Positions 25,329-33,161 of a stretch of DNA of 64,000 nt are shown here, piece by piece. Every line of letters begins with the position of its first letter. Positions within the stretch are counted from its first letter, which is position 1. The stretch is from assembly GCA_945865405.1 (NCBI GenBank), contig CAMBDS010000010.1, positions 1 to 64,000 of the forward strand, read 5' to 3'. The notes under the pieces were generated by a model, which worked only from the letters and a program-made list of their open reading frames with translations, was not told the origin of the DNA and searched no databases. A program made the translations under genes and the position numbers. Origin of the DNA: Caldithrix abyssi DSM 13497. Its GTDB lineage: Bacteria; Electryoneota; AABM5-125-24; Hatepunaeales; Hatepunaeaceae.

Positions 25329-26618
25329 ATGCACGACAATCTAAAATCGTTCGACACCGAAATCTTCGCCGCTATCCGCGAAGAGACCCGCAGGCAGTCC
25401 GGAACCCTCGAAATGATCGCCTCCGAGAACTTCGTCTCGCCAGCCGTGATGGAGGCTCAAGGCTCCGTTTTGACCAATAAGTACGCCGAAGGCTATCCCA
25501 AGGCACGCTACTACTCCGGTTGTCAAAACGTCGATATTGTCGAAAACCTCGCTCGTGATCGCGTCAAACAGCTCTTCAACTGCCGCTTCGCCAACGTCCA
25601 ACTCCACTCCGGTAGCCAGGCGAACATGGCCGCCTATATGACCCTCGCCCAACCCGGCGACACCATCATGGGGCTTCGTCTCGACCATGGCGGGCATCTG
25701 ACACACGGTTCCGGCGTCAGTTTTTCTGGTCGCCTCTACAAAGTTGTCTCCTACGGCCTGAACGCGGCAACTGGCCGCATCGACTACGACGAAATGGCGA
25801 AACTCGCCAAAGAGCACAAACCGAAAATCATCATCACCGGCGCATCGGCCTACCCTCGCGTCATCGATTTTTCTCGCGTTTGCGAGATCGCAAATTCTGT
25901 CGGAGCCTACCACGTCGCTGATATCTCCCACATTGCGGGCCTTGTCGCGACAGGTATTCACCCTACCCCGTTACCCTATGCTGATATCGTCACCTCAACG
26001 ACCCACAAAACATTGCGAGGCCCCCGTGGTGGTCTGATCCTCTCCGATGTCGAAGGCGGAGAATTCCTCCTCACTAACATGCCCAAACCAAAGTCCCTTG
26101 CAGAAGCTATCGACGCCTGGGTCTTTCCAGGCATCCAAGGCGGCCCGTTGATGCATGTCATCGCCGCCAAAGCAGTCGCATTCAAAGAAGCATTAGAGCC
26201 CCAATTCAAGGTTTACCAGCGCCAGATCGTCAAAAATGCCGCAACGCTTGCCGAATCACTGATGAGTGCCGGATACAAACTGGTCTCCGATGGCACCGAT
26301 AACCACCTGATGGTTGTTGACTTGAGCCCCAAGGGATTAACCGGCAAAGCCGCCGCGCTTACTCTTGATCGCGCTGGCATTACTGTCAGTAAAAGCACCG
26401 TCCCCGACGATCCCCAAAAGCCGTTCATCACATCGGGTATCCGCATCGGGACGCCAGCTTTGACCACTCGCGGGATGAAAGAGGCCGAAATGAAGGTTAT
26501 CAGCGGATTCATTGCCGAAGTTCTTGGTGCAATGGAAGATGAAAATGTGATTGCCTCGGTTCGCATGAAGGTTGGCGAGTTAGCCTCACACTTTCCGCTT
26601 TATTCGATTCCGGAATAG
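25329..26618 (+). CDS. glyA: Serine hydroxymethyltransferase
   Basis: PLP enzyme that converts serine and tetrahydrofolate to glycine and 5,10-methylene-THF. The 429-residue product has the N-terminal [50 protein letters not shown], the PLP-lysine motif [14 protein letters not shown] (Lys about 229) and the C-terminal [16 protein letters not shown]. All active-site motifs are intact. The ribosome site is weak; the start is set by the family N-terminus. Confidence 0.97.
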   Translation: MHDNLKSFDTEIFAAIREETRRQSGTLEMIASENFVSPAVMEAQGSVLTNKYAEGYPKARYYSGCQNVDIVENLARDRVKQLFNCRFANVQLHSGSQANMAAYMTLAQPGDTIMGLRLDHGGHLTHGSGVSFSGRLYKVVSYGLNAATGRIDYDEMAKLAKEHKPKIIITGASAYPRVIDFSRVCEIANSVGAYHVADISHIAGLVATGIHPTPLPYADIVTSTTHKTLRGPRGGLILSDVEGGEFLLTNMPKPKSLAEAIDAWVFPGIQGGPLMHVIAAKAVAFKEALEPQFKVYQRQIVKNAATLAESLMSAGYKLVSDGTDNHLMVVDLSPKGLTGKAAALTLDRAGITVSKSTVPDDPQKPFITSGIRIGTPALTTRGMKEAEMKVISGFIAEVLGAMEDENVIASVRMKVGELASHFPLYSIPE

Positions 26619-26624
26619 AACCGA

Positions 26625-26659
26625 CAATCTTCAATTTTCAATCTAAAATCTTCAATCTA
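26625..26659 (+). repeat. Period-7 tandem repeat (unit CAATCTT) abutting nrdR
   Basis: Five 7-nt units (CAATCTT, CAATTTT, CAATCTA, AAATCTT, CAATCTA) fill the gap between glyA and nrdR. The final A is the first base of the nrdR ATG. No Shine-Dalgarno sequence is left in front of nrdR. Confidence 0.85.
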
Positions 26660-27102
26660 TGAAATGCCCTTCCTGCAGCCACCCCGAAGATAAGGTTACC
26701 GACTCCCGCGAAATCAAAGAGGGAGCTGGAGTTCGTCGTCGTAGAGAATGTCTCGCATGTGGCTATCGCTTCACAACTTATGAGTACGTCGAGGCCGAGC
26801 CACTCATGGTTTTGAAAAAAGATGGGCGTCGTGAACCTTTCGATCGTGAAAAGCTTCGTCGTGGGATTGTAATGGCTTGCGCCAAAAGAGCTATTTCCGC
26901 TGATGCGATAGTTCAACTTGCCATCGAAATCGAAGACCGATGCCACGAATTTGGTGCTCGCGAAGTACCAGCCGAGAAAATCGGCGAGATTGTCATGGCG
27001 AGGCTCCGCCCGCTCGACGAGGTAGCCTATATCCGATTTGCTTCGGTCTATCGACGATTTCAGGACGCAGGTGAGTTCCGCAAAGAATTAGAAAGTATGT
27101 AA
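26659..27102 (+). CDS. nrdR: Transcriptional repressor NrdR
   Basis: Zinc-finger/ATP-cone repressor of ribonucleotide reductase genes. The 147-residue product begins MKCPSCSHPEDKVTDSREI and has the second pair of zinc cysteines in ECLACGYRFTTYE. The ATP-cone VLKKDGRREPFDREKLRRGI and the C-terminal YIRFASVYRRFQD complete the family. The glyA-nrdR order is seen in other bacteria. The ATG directly follows the period-7 repeat. Confidence 0.97.
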   Translation: MKCPSCSHPEDKVTDSREIKEGAGVRRRRECLACGYRFTTYEYVEAEPLMVLKKDGRREPFDREKLRRGIVMACAKRAISADAIVQLAIEIEDRCHEFGAREVPAEKIGEIVMARLRPLDEVAYIRFASVYRRFQDAGEFRKELESM

Positions 27103-27103
27103 T

Positions 27104-27709
27104 TTGTCTCATTCCGGTCAACCCGAAGAGTTCGATAAGTTCGAGAAATTTCTTCAACAGAAATCGACACCCGGGCAAAAGCCGACCTCGAACCCTACTG
27201 AGCAGTCGAAACCGGAAGCTCCTAAATCTGATTTCGCGAAGACTCTTGAGTTTCTGAAGGATACGGAAACAGGCGACTACTCGACCGATCCTGACTGGAA
27301 AAAATTCAAGCAATTCCTCCAGCACGAAGCCGTTGCCGAGAAGAATCAGAACGACTCCGGGCAGGGAAAATTATCTTATCTGCCACGTGAACTCGACGGA
27401 ATGAATTGGGGGGCATGCATCCTCAACATCATTTGGGGCGGGGTGATGAAAGTCCCCGGGATGACTCTTCTCGGATGGACATTCCTGATGTTTTTGCCCA
27501 TTATCGGCTTCGTTTTCCCCTTTTATCTGCTATTCAAGGGGAACGAAATAGCCTGGCAAAATCGCCGCTGGTCATCGGCAGAGGAATTCCGGGCAACTCA
27601 GCGGAAATGGACAATGATCGGCTTTGCGTTGGCAGGGGTTATCATTCTACTCCTGATCGGCTTCTCGGTTTGGGTGTACAGCATGATCGGCTCATTGCTC
27701 AGGGCATAA
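27104..27709 (+). CDS. Membrane protein of unknown function
   Basis: The 201-residue product (TTG start one base after the nrdR stop) has a charged, Pro/Lys-rich cytoplasmic N-terminal half. The C-terminal half starts DGMNWGACILNIIWGG and has three membrane segments with a conserved-looking KGNEIAWQNRRWSSAEEFRATQRKW loop. The NWGAFxLNxIWG...FKGNExAWQNRxW pattern occurs in many small uncharacterised bacterial membrane proteins. No function can be assigned. Confidence 0.75.
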   Translation: MSHSGQPEEFDKFEKFLQQKSTPGQKPTSNPTEQSKPEAPKSDFAKTLEFLKDTETGDYSTDPDWKKFKQFLQHEAVAEKNQNDSGQGKLSYLPRELDGMNWGACILNIIWGGVMKVPGMTLLGWTFLMFLPIIGFVFPFYLLFKGNEIAWQNRRWSSAEEFRATQRKWTMIGFALAGVIILLLIGFSVWVYSMIGSLLRA

Positions 27710-27753
27710 ATTTTCTTTAAACTTAAGTAATTAATCCTTTAGATTTTCAGCCT

Positions 27754-28275
27754 ATGGAACTAACTCTTTTCGCACTCGTCGCCCTGGCGGCGGTCGCTTC
27801 AGCGCTAATGGTAGTTATCGGGAAGAACCCGGTTTACTCGGTTCTATTTTTGGTGACAACCTTCTTCTGCCTGGCAATACTCTACGTCATGCTTGGCGCG
27901 CCATTCGTCGCCGCATTGCAGGTTATTGTCTATGCAGGAGCAATCATGGTATTGTTCCTCTTCGTGGTGATGTTGCTGAATCTTCGTCATCCGCAAAAGT
28001 GGGATGCTGGCGGGTCAACGCGGCGCTGGATAGGCTTTGCGACAGCAGCAGGCGTACTGCTGGTATCACTTGCAGCAGTTAAAGGTGCCTTCGATCCCAA
28101 TGCACCTCTCCAGCCCGAAATGGGCAACGCCGAGTCTATCGGCATGGCACTCTTCACGAGGTTTTTATTGCCCTTTGAGATCGGATCGATCTTGCTTTTG
28201 GCGGCGATTATCGGTGTGGTTACTCTTTTGAAGCGTGATAACTCAAAGGTTGCAACTAAGGGAGGCGAGGCTTAA
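27754..28275 (+). CDS. nuoJ: NADH-quinone oxidoreductase subunit J
   Basis: Membrane-arm subunit of respiratory complex I. The 173-residue product has five membrane helices and the NuoJ core [40 protein letters not shown] (about residues 46-85). It is followed by nuoK with a 1-nt gap. No other nuo genes are in the window, so the complex I genes are scattered or this is a small separate cluster. Confidence 0.95.
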   Translation: MELTLFALVALAAVASALMVVIGKNPVYSVLFLVTTFFCLAILYVMLGAPFVAALQVIVYAGAIMVLFLFVVMLLNLRHPQKWDAGGSTRRWIGFATAAGVLLVSLAAVKGAFDPNAPLQPEMGNAESIGMALFTRFLLPFEIGSILLLAAIIGVVTLLKRDNSKVATKGGEA

Positions 28276-28276
28276 A

Positions 28277-28582
28277 ATGAAACCTACTCTGGAAATGTAC
28301 CTTATCCTCTCCGCAGTGTTATTTACTATAGGCGTAACCGGTGTTTTAACGCGCCGTAACGCATTGATTATCTTCATGTCGGTCGAGCTTATGCTGAACG
28401 CCGCCAACCTGACGCTCGTCGCCTACAGCCGCTTCCTGCCCGACATTTCCGGGCAGATCTTTGTCTTCTTCGTCATGGCCGTCGCCGCGGCAGAGGTTGC
28501 CGTCGGGCTCGCGATCATTGTCGCCATCTTCCGTCAGAAGGAATCGGTCGATATCGACAAGGTGAATTTGATGAAGTGGTAA
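28277..28582 (+). CDS. nuoK: NADH-quinone oxidoreductase subunit K
   Basis: The 101-residue product starting at ATG 28277 has three membrane helices. It contains [27 protein letters not shown], with the conserved glutamate of helix TM2 in the [11 protein letters not shown] motif, and a second glutamate in [12 protein letters not shown]. This is the complex I proton-channel subunit homologous to MrpC. NuoL would normally follow but the next genes are small accessory ones. Confidence 0.96.
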   Translation: MKPTLEMYLILSAVLFTIGVTGVLTRRNALIIFMSVELMLNAANLTLVAYSRFLPDISGQIFVFFVMAVAAAEVAVGLAIIVAIFRQKESVDIDKVNLMKW

Positions 28583-28707
28583 CTCTGTCTTTCCCGCGCA
28601 GGTGGCAGCCGAAGGTCGTTAAACAATCCAGACAAGTTTATCTTACTTTGATGCCGGAACAGGAGTAAGTCATTCGTCATTCCGGCAAGATTTATTGGAG
28701 GTTGAAA

Positions 28708-28842
28708 TGAGCAAAGGACAATTACCAAAAGACTTAGGTACCAAATTCCCTACCGGTGGCGGAAAAAAGCCACCTGCTACGCCGAAAACTAAACAAATGC
28801 CGTCCGGTGGCCCAAGGGGAAACAAATCGCCGAAGAATTAAT
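28708..28842 (+). CDS. Small basic Pro/Gly/Lys-rich protein (44 aa)
   Basis: An ATG with a strong TTGGAGG site six bases upstream opens a 44-codon frame rich in Lys, Pro and Gly (for example GGGKKPPATPKTKQ, PSGGPRGNKSPKN). No cysteine, signal peptide or membrane segment is present; it would be disordered. The strong ribosome site is the main support. It stands at the head of the toxin-antitoxin-like region, and its role is unknown. Confidence 0.5.
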
Positions 28843-28872
28843 TGGTGTGGCGAGAGGGACCTTGTCGAATCC

Positions 28873-28922
28873 TGACGACATCCGCACCCGCGCCTACATC
28901 GAACCGATCTTGAAGGAGGCTT
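28873..28922 (+). pseudogene. Relic of the 5' end of a HEPN-type gene
   Basis: CCTGACGACATCCGCACCCG and the following GCGCCTACATCGAACC repeat almost exactly the start of the HEPN gene at 29482 (PDDIRTRADIEPEH versus PDDIRTRAYIEPILKEA). The copy ends in a TGA within 17 codons. This looks like a leftover of a duplication or an insertion of the DUF4258-YgiT pair between two copies. Confidence 0.6.
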
Positions 28923-28925
28923 GAT

Positions 28926-29234
28926 CTGGATACACTGATCCGAATCAAGAGACTCGTTCTGGCAGGCAAAACCCTCTTCACTGTCAAGGCTCAAATTGAG
29001 ATGGAGCAAGACCGCCTCACAGAAGAAGAGGTGCGCGAGGCGATCATGAACGCGCCGACCATTGTCAAAACTATCCGCTCAAAGAAGACGTCTGCCAAAT
29101 CACCGGAATATCTTCATATACTTACTGGTCTGACATTTTCCGGACTATTCGTTTATACCAAAGGGAAAATCAAACATCACAAAGGTGAAGACTACCTCTA
29201 TGTCATTATCTCATCAAAACGGGACGTCGATTAG
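28926..29234 (+). CDS. DUF4258 domain small protein (toxin-like), probable CTG start
   Basis: The conserved part (TVKAQIEMEQDRLTEEEVREAIMNAPTIVKTI) starts well before the first ATG at 29001. In frame upstream the sequence reads LDTLIRIKRLVLAGKTLF, the usual beginning of DUF4258 proteins that pair with YgiT-type antitoxins. A CTG at 28926 sits six bases after a perfect AAGGAGG, so it is the likely start (102 residues). It overlaps the following YgiT-type gene by about 35 nt. Confidence 0.7.
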   Translation: MDTLIRIKRLVLAGKTLFTVKAQIEMEQDRLTEEEVREAIMNAPTIVKTIRSKKTSAKSPEYLHILTGLTFSGLFVYTKGKIKHHKGEDYLYVIISSKRDVD

Positions 29235-29487
29235 GTTCGGCCGGATAGAGTTGCCGGAGGATTTTCCCTGTCCCGAGTGCGATAAGCCAACGCTTCGAAG
29301 GGTCAGAGAGCAGTTCGATTCGCCCGGCGGGACTCATCTGGAAGACCTTGAGCGAATCCGCTGTCTATCCTGTGGCGAAGAGTTTTTCGATATCGAAGCG
29401 ATGCGGCTTATTGAGGCGGCTCGTCCGCCGAAAGCCAGACCCCGCAAAACTCTCCATAAATCTGCATCGGCGATAAAGCATGCCTGA
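29200..29487 (+). CDS. YgiT-type zinc finger protein (antitoxin-like)
   Basis: The 95-residue product has CPECDKPTLRRV and CLSCGEEFFDIEAM, two CxxC knuckles in the YgiT/MqsA spacing. The Lys/Arg-rich tail ends in SASAIKHA. The start is ATG 29200 or GTG 29185, both inside the end of the DUF4258 gene. This is the normal toxin-first order of DUF4258-YgiT pairs. It overlaps the next gene by 8 nt. Confidence 0.8.
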   Translation: MSLSHQNGTSIRFGRIELPEDFPCPECDKPTLRRVREQFDSPGGTHLEDLERIRCLSCGEEFFDIEAMRLIEAARPPKARPRKTLHKSASAIKHA

Positions 29488-29893
29488 CGACATCCGCACC
29501 CGCGCCGACATCGAGCCTGAGCATTTGGTCTGGTTTAATTCGGCGACGGACTATCTAAAAAGTGCACACCTGCTTTACGAACATTCTGGCTCATCACAGG
29601 TGACTACTGGCTTATTGTATAGAGCAGTCAGACATCACCTGAAAGGTTGGCTTATTCTACAAGGTGCGGATTCAAAAAAAGCGATCGATCTTAACGTATT
29701 GCTTCGAAAGGCATCAACGATTAACATTCATTTCAATGCGTATTCCGATTTCTGCAAGGAGATTTCCCGCTATAACCTGGAGAAGAATTATCCTGGGCAT
29801 TCAGCGGAAACACCATCTCGTGAGAAGATGCGTGAGATGATCGAAACGGGGGATAGGGTGATTGGGATTGTAACGGAAAGGGAAGGAGAATGA
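29480..29893 (+). CDS. HEPN domain-like protein
   Basis: The 137-residue, all-helical product has the order of HEPN proteins: HLVWFNSATDYLKSAHLLYEHSG, then TTGLLYRAVRHHLKGWLILQG with an Rx4H element (RAVRHH), then DFCKEISRYNLEKNYPGHS. HEPN proteins are often RNases or partners of MNT nucleotidyltransferases. The MNT gene of this window lies 5 kb upstream and may or may not be linked. The gene overlaps both neighbours, so it is part of the DUF4258-YgiT transcript. Confidence 0.65.
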   Translation: MPDDIRTRADIEPEHLVWFNSATDYLKSAHLLYEHSGSSQVTTGLLYRAVRHHLKGWLILQGADSKKAIDLNVLLRKASTINIHFNAYSDFCKEISRYNLEKNYPGHSAETPSREKMREMIETGDRVIGIVTEREGE

Positions 29894-30291
29894 AAATTTG
29901 TCCAAAATGCAAATCTATTCTTTTTGGCAAGTTAAAGAGTTGCAAGTGCGGATATGACTTTGCAATTGCCGAAAGCAATGCTGCTCCTGAAGTTCGAATT
30001 GGTGGACTGCACAAAGCTACTGACTTTGCCGAACTCTTATCACTTGGCAATTATATTCAAGGATCTGGTAGGGTCATCGTTGTGGCAGGGTTTTTGGCTA
30101 CCATAATTCTGCCGTTTATAGAAACGGGAGCTGGGGATTCGAAGATGGAATGGGCAGGTGTCTGGATTGGTTCGGGCATTGCCATATCGGGTATTCTAAT
30201 AGTTGCACTTGGACAGCTCATTTCTATTCAGGTGATAAATGCAAGAAGCCTGCTTGACATCAAACAGCTACTTGGCAAGTTGCGCGATTGA
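29890..30291 (+). CDS. Zinc-ribbon membrane protein of unknown function
   Basis: The 133-residue product starts CPKCKSILFGKLKSCKCGYDF, a small zinc ribbon. A linker and two membrane segments follow (VIVVAGFLATIILPFI and GVWIGSGIAISGILIVALGQLI), then a short cytoplasmic tail. AT-rich relative to core genes. The ATG overlaps the HEPN stop (ATGA). Confidence 0.65.
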   Translation: MKICPKCKSILFGKLKSCKCGYDFAIAESNAAPEVRIGGLHKATDFAELLSLGNYIQGSGRVIVVAGFLATIILPFIETGAGDSKMEWAGVWIGSGIAISGILIVALGQLISIQVINARSLLDIKQLLGKLRD

Positions 30292-30378
30292 GGGCGATTT
30301 TCTCGAAGTCCTTTTCGATAAGAAGCCGGGCTTTTCCGTGAGACTGCCAGTGGCGCCGTCATGGATAAAATTGATTAC
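30290..30378 (+). pseudogene. Relic of a DUF2283 gene, frameshifted
   Basis: GAGGGCGATTTTCTCGAAGT and onward encodes EGDFLEVLFDKKPGF. After a one-base shift it continues RETASGAVMDKIDY, the core of DUF2283 proteins of the VWFDPEGDFxEVLF type. It closely resembles the second relic at 30891-31101. No start codon or complete frame remains. Confidence 0.6.
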
Positions 30379-30436
30379 CCTCGAATTGCAAAATGCCACT
30401 CAGGTTTGAATTTCGAAACTAAGGAGGAAATGAAAA

Positions 30437-30883
30437 TTGTCTGAATACCACTGGATCGAAAAGAACGACAAGCTGGAGACTTGGGATGCTTGGTATAAGA
30501 CAGTGCTCGGAGGCCTCACGCCCGACTGCGCTTTCAAGGCCAAAGTCATGACCAAGGTGAGCCAGATTAAAAAAGGTGACATCCTTTTCCACTATGTGAA
30601 TCAAGTCGGTTTTATTGGTCTTTCGGAAGTGGTCTCCGAACTTGAGCTTGTAAAAAACGTGGTATCCGAAAGAGATAATCTTTATCCACTGAGAATTGGT
30701 ATAAAACTATTGGTTCACGTCACAGAAAAATTGGCCGTCAATTTCAGGCAGATCAACGTTCAGTCAGCCAATCCGGGCTATCTTAACTCATTGATTACGG
30801 GTGCGGCACCAATAGCCGTGACTGCCAAGGGGCTTTCCGATATCTCTTTCGTTGAAAAAGAACTCTATGCAAGGAAGCCATGA
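30437..30883 (+). CDS. EVE/PUA-like domain protein
   Basis: The 148-residue product (TTG start, AAGGAGG about 10 nt upstream) has YHWIEKNDKLETWDAWYKTVLGG, then KVSQIKKGDILFHYVNQVGFIGLSEVVSE. This is the RxGDxxxFY...GIxGxxEV pattern of EVE and related PUA-fold domains that recognise modified nucleotides in DNA or RNA. The similarity is moderate. It lies between two DUF2283 relics in the accessory region, which fits a defence-related or mobile context. Confidence 0.5.
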   Translation: MSEYHWIEKNDKLETWDAWYKTVLGGLTPDCAFKAKVMTKVSQIKKGDILFHYVNQVGFIGLSEVVSELELVKNVVSERDNLYPLRIGIKLLVHVTEKLAVNFRQINVQSANPGYLNSLITGAAPIAVTAKGLSDISFVEKELYARKP

Positions 30884-30890
30884 TCCGGTC

Positions 30891-31101
30891 ATGGACTTAC
30901 CCCAAGAAATAACCGTCTGGTTCGACCCCGAAGGCGACTTCATCGAGTCCTCTTCGAGAAGAAAGAAGGCTTCTTCCGCGAGACAGCCAGCGACGCAGTC
31001 ATGGAGAAGGTTGACCTGTAAGGCAACATCATCGGCTTTTCCATTCTCAAAGTCAGCACCCTACAAGCTCATTCGCCGCTGTCTGTCAGTCTAAACTAAG
31101 C
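30891..31101 (+). pseudogene. DUF2283 gene broken by a frameshift and a nonsense codon
   Basis: ATG 30891 opens with LPQEITVWFDPEGDFIE. The family sequence continues only after a one-base shift (VLFEKKEGFFRETASDAVMEKVDL), then meets an in-frame TAA where a residue is expected, and resumes as GNIIGFSILKVSTLQ before the final TAA at 31099. Repairing one base and the stop gives a normal DUF2283 protein. The overlapping frame that stays open to 31094 encodes Ser/Arg-rich nonsense. Confidence 0.75.
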
Positions 31102-31106
31102 GAACA

Positions 31107-31358
31107 ATGGACAAAACCATCACTATCCACCCTCTCCACGATCCCGACGCCGCCAAGCGCGATCTGGAGTTCTGGATGAGCAAGACGCCTGCTGAAAGGG
31201 TCGATGCAGTTGAATTTCTCCGAAGGATGTATTACGGTAAGCTACTGGATAAGCCAATGGCGAAGGTGTTTAGAATCATTGATCGCAAGTCCGGCAAGAT
31301 ACTCTGTCAATCTGATAATTATGAAGAACTGGTGAATGAGTACCTATTTCAGGACTGA
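31107..31358 (+). CDS. Small conserved-looking protein of unknown function
   Basis: The 83-residue product has DPDAAKRDLEFWMSKTPAERVDAVEFLRRMYYGKL followed by KPMAKVFRIIDR. The W-x-x-K-T-P-x-E-R-x-x-A-x-E-x-L-R-x-x-Y-Y-G pattern occurs in small proteins found beside nucleotidyltransferase toxins, which would fit this cluster. No nucleotidyltransferase follows here. It ends 190 nt before the next gene. Confidence 0.6.
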   Translation: MDKTITIHPLHDPDAAKRDLEFWMSKTPAERVDAVEFLRRMYYGKLLDKPMAKVFRIIDRKSGKILCQSDNYEELVNEYLFQD

Positions 31359-31547
31359 ACAAATACGGTTCTTAACTTTTTGACTTTCTGGACTGTCTCA
31401 CGGCCTTCGGCTCAGATCTGCGCGGGAATATAGACTCTGCTCCCCCTCAAGCCCGTCCACTAAAGGCAAATGCTTGGTTCTATCTGCACGGATCAACCAT
31501 CCCTTTGAGCTAAATGAGCCTTTCGGCTAAGAATAATAAAGGAAATT

Positions 31548-32158
31548 GTGAACAAGGCAAAATTATTCGTTCTAATCGTAATCTCAATGATGACCCTTTC
31601 GGGTTGTGGCGACGATGAAAGCTCACCCACAGGCTCCGGTGGGAGCTATTCTGATGTCCATCCATTAAAGATGGGAAATTGGTGGGTATCAAGAATCTCA
31701 ACTACAACTGGAGAGGACTCTACTGAGGATTATCTGGATACTCTTCTCATCGATACAACTTTCATTTGGGGCGGGAACGTTTGGTTCGGTTCCAAAAAAG
31801 ACCCAGATATTTTTAAACGAAACGACCCAAAAACGGTTTCTGGAATTTATACATAGACAACGAACACCCAATGGGTTTTCAAGAACTTGCAATTGTACAA
31901 CCAATTTCAGTCGGCCAACGATGGGTTACATTAAACGATACATTCAGCCATGAAGTTACAGCTACGAATTTGACCCTGAACCTTCCTGTCGGGACTCTCG
32001 CAGGCTGTTTCAAAATTGTTTCGATTGGAAGGGACAGCACTGAATCCGAGTCTTACTTCAAACCGGGAGTGGGACAGGTCAAAGTCGTTACTTCGTTTAA
32101 TTTTTGGGGATCAGTTTACGACCTCAATGCAGAGTTGGTCTCCTATCATCTTGAATAG
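31548..32158 (+). pseudogene. Frameshifted secreted lipoprotein
   Basis: The first frame (31548-31856, GTG start, AAAGGAAA upstream) has a lipoprotein signal with lipobox LSGCG and a Ser/Gly linker. It then reads HPLKMGNWWVSRISTTTGEDSTEDYLDT and stops in ...VSGIYT. The second frame (31871-32158) continues in matching style (LAIVQPISVGQRWVTLNDTFSHEV ... GVGQVKVVTSF ... YDLNAELVSYHLE), and its codons are open back to about 31841 (YIDNEHPMGFQE). One missing base near 31840-31852 would join them into a protein of about 200 residues of the VGNxWxY type. A sequencing error is the alternative. Confidence 0.7.
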
Positions 32159-32273
32159 ATGTTTCCGTTCCAATCCCTCAAGCCCAACCCCCTTTCAGCC
32201 GATAACCAAGGGACGGCAGGAAGGTTCTGTTCGCCACAATTCGTGTTTTTGAAGCTACCCTTCAATCACAAAC

Positions 32274-32308
32274 ACTTAATTACTAATTCTTAATTAATAA
32301 TTACCAAT
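32274..32308 (+). repeat. Period-7 tandem repeat (unit xxxxAAT) abutting motA
   Basis: Units ACTTAAT, TACTAAT, TCTTAAT, TAATAAT and TACCAAT run without interruption into the motA ATG (32307), leaving no clear ribosome-binding site. Confidence 0.75.
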
Positions 32309-33158
32309 GACCGCAATAGTCGGGTTTTTCTTAGTCATTCTCTTCGTCTTCGGCGGGTACGCGATCTCCGGCGGTTCCCTGCCATTGATCTTCAAGCCGT
32401 GGTACGAGTACGTCATTATCCTCGGTTCGGCGCTTGGAGGACTCGTCGTCAAGACTTCCCCCCGCACACTGAAGCTTGTCGTGGCCAAAGCTATGGGAGC
32501 CTTCACCACCAAGCTCCCCGGCAAAGAGATGTACATGGAGTCGCTTAAGCTTATCCACGACCTCGCCTATCTCGCTCGTCGTGAAGGTTTACTCGCCCTC
32601 GAAAGCCACGTCCAGAACCCGTCGCAGTCAACCATCTTCTCGAAGTACCCGCTCGTCTCGAATAAACCTCAGGTCCTGAAATTCCTCACCGACAATTTAA
32701 AAATCGTCGTCGTCGGCGGCACCAACCCGTCCGACCTCGAGTCCCTGATGGACACCGACATCGAAACAGTCACTGAGGAAAATGCCACCCCGCAAGCACT
32801 GATCAACAACGTTGCAGACGCTTTGCCCGCACTCGGTATCGTTGCGGCGGTGCTTGGCATCATCAAGACGATGGCCTCAATCGCCGAAGGCCCCGAAGTC
32901 GTCGGTCATAAAGTCGCTTCAGCACTCGTCGGAACATTTCTTGGCGTTTTGTTCGCCTACGGATTCGTAGGCCCTCTTGCCACTAACATCGAAATGACAA
33001 ACCTCGAGGAGAAGCGTTTGCTTGAGGTCTTCAAGACCGGCATCCTCGGAATTACCCGCGGCATGAACCCGAAACTCTCTGCCGAATATGCCCGCCGTGC
33101 TATTTATGATGGACTCAGACCGTCGTTCGAGGAATTGGAGGAAGCCCTTAAAGGCTAA
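32307..33158 (+). CDS. motA: Flagellar motor stator protein MotA
   Basis: Inner-membrane ion channel half of the flagellar stator. The 283-residue product has four membrane segments. The cytoplasmic loop between TM2 and TM3 carries the torque-generating charged region, and the signature ALGIVAAVLGIIKTM...VGHKVASALVGTFLGVLFAYGFVGPLA covers TM3-TM4. The start MTAIVGFFLVILFVFGGYAISGG is typical of MotA. It is followed by motB after 3 nt. No other flagellar genes are present. Confidence 0.95.
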   Translation: MTAIVGFFLVILFVFGGYAISGGSLPLIFKPWYEYVIILGSALGGLVVKTSPRTLKLVVAKAMGAFTTKLPGKEMYMESLKLIHDLAYLARREGLLALESHVQNPSQSTIFSKYPLVSNKPQVLKFLTDNLKIVVVGGTNPSDLESLMDTDIETVTEENATPQALINNVADALPALGIVAAVLGIIKTMASIAEGPEVVGHKVASALVGTFLGVLFAYGFVGPLATNIEMTNLEEKRLLEVFKTGILGITRGMNPKLSAEYARRAIYDGLRPSFEELEEALKG

Positions 33159-33161
33159 ACA

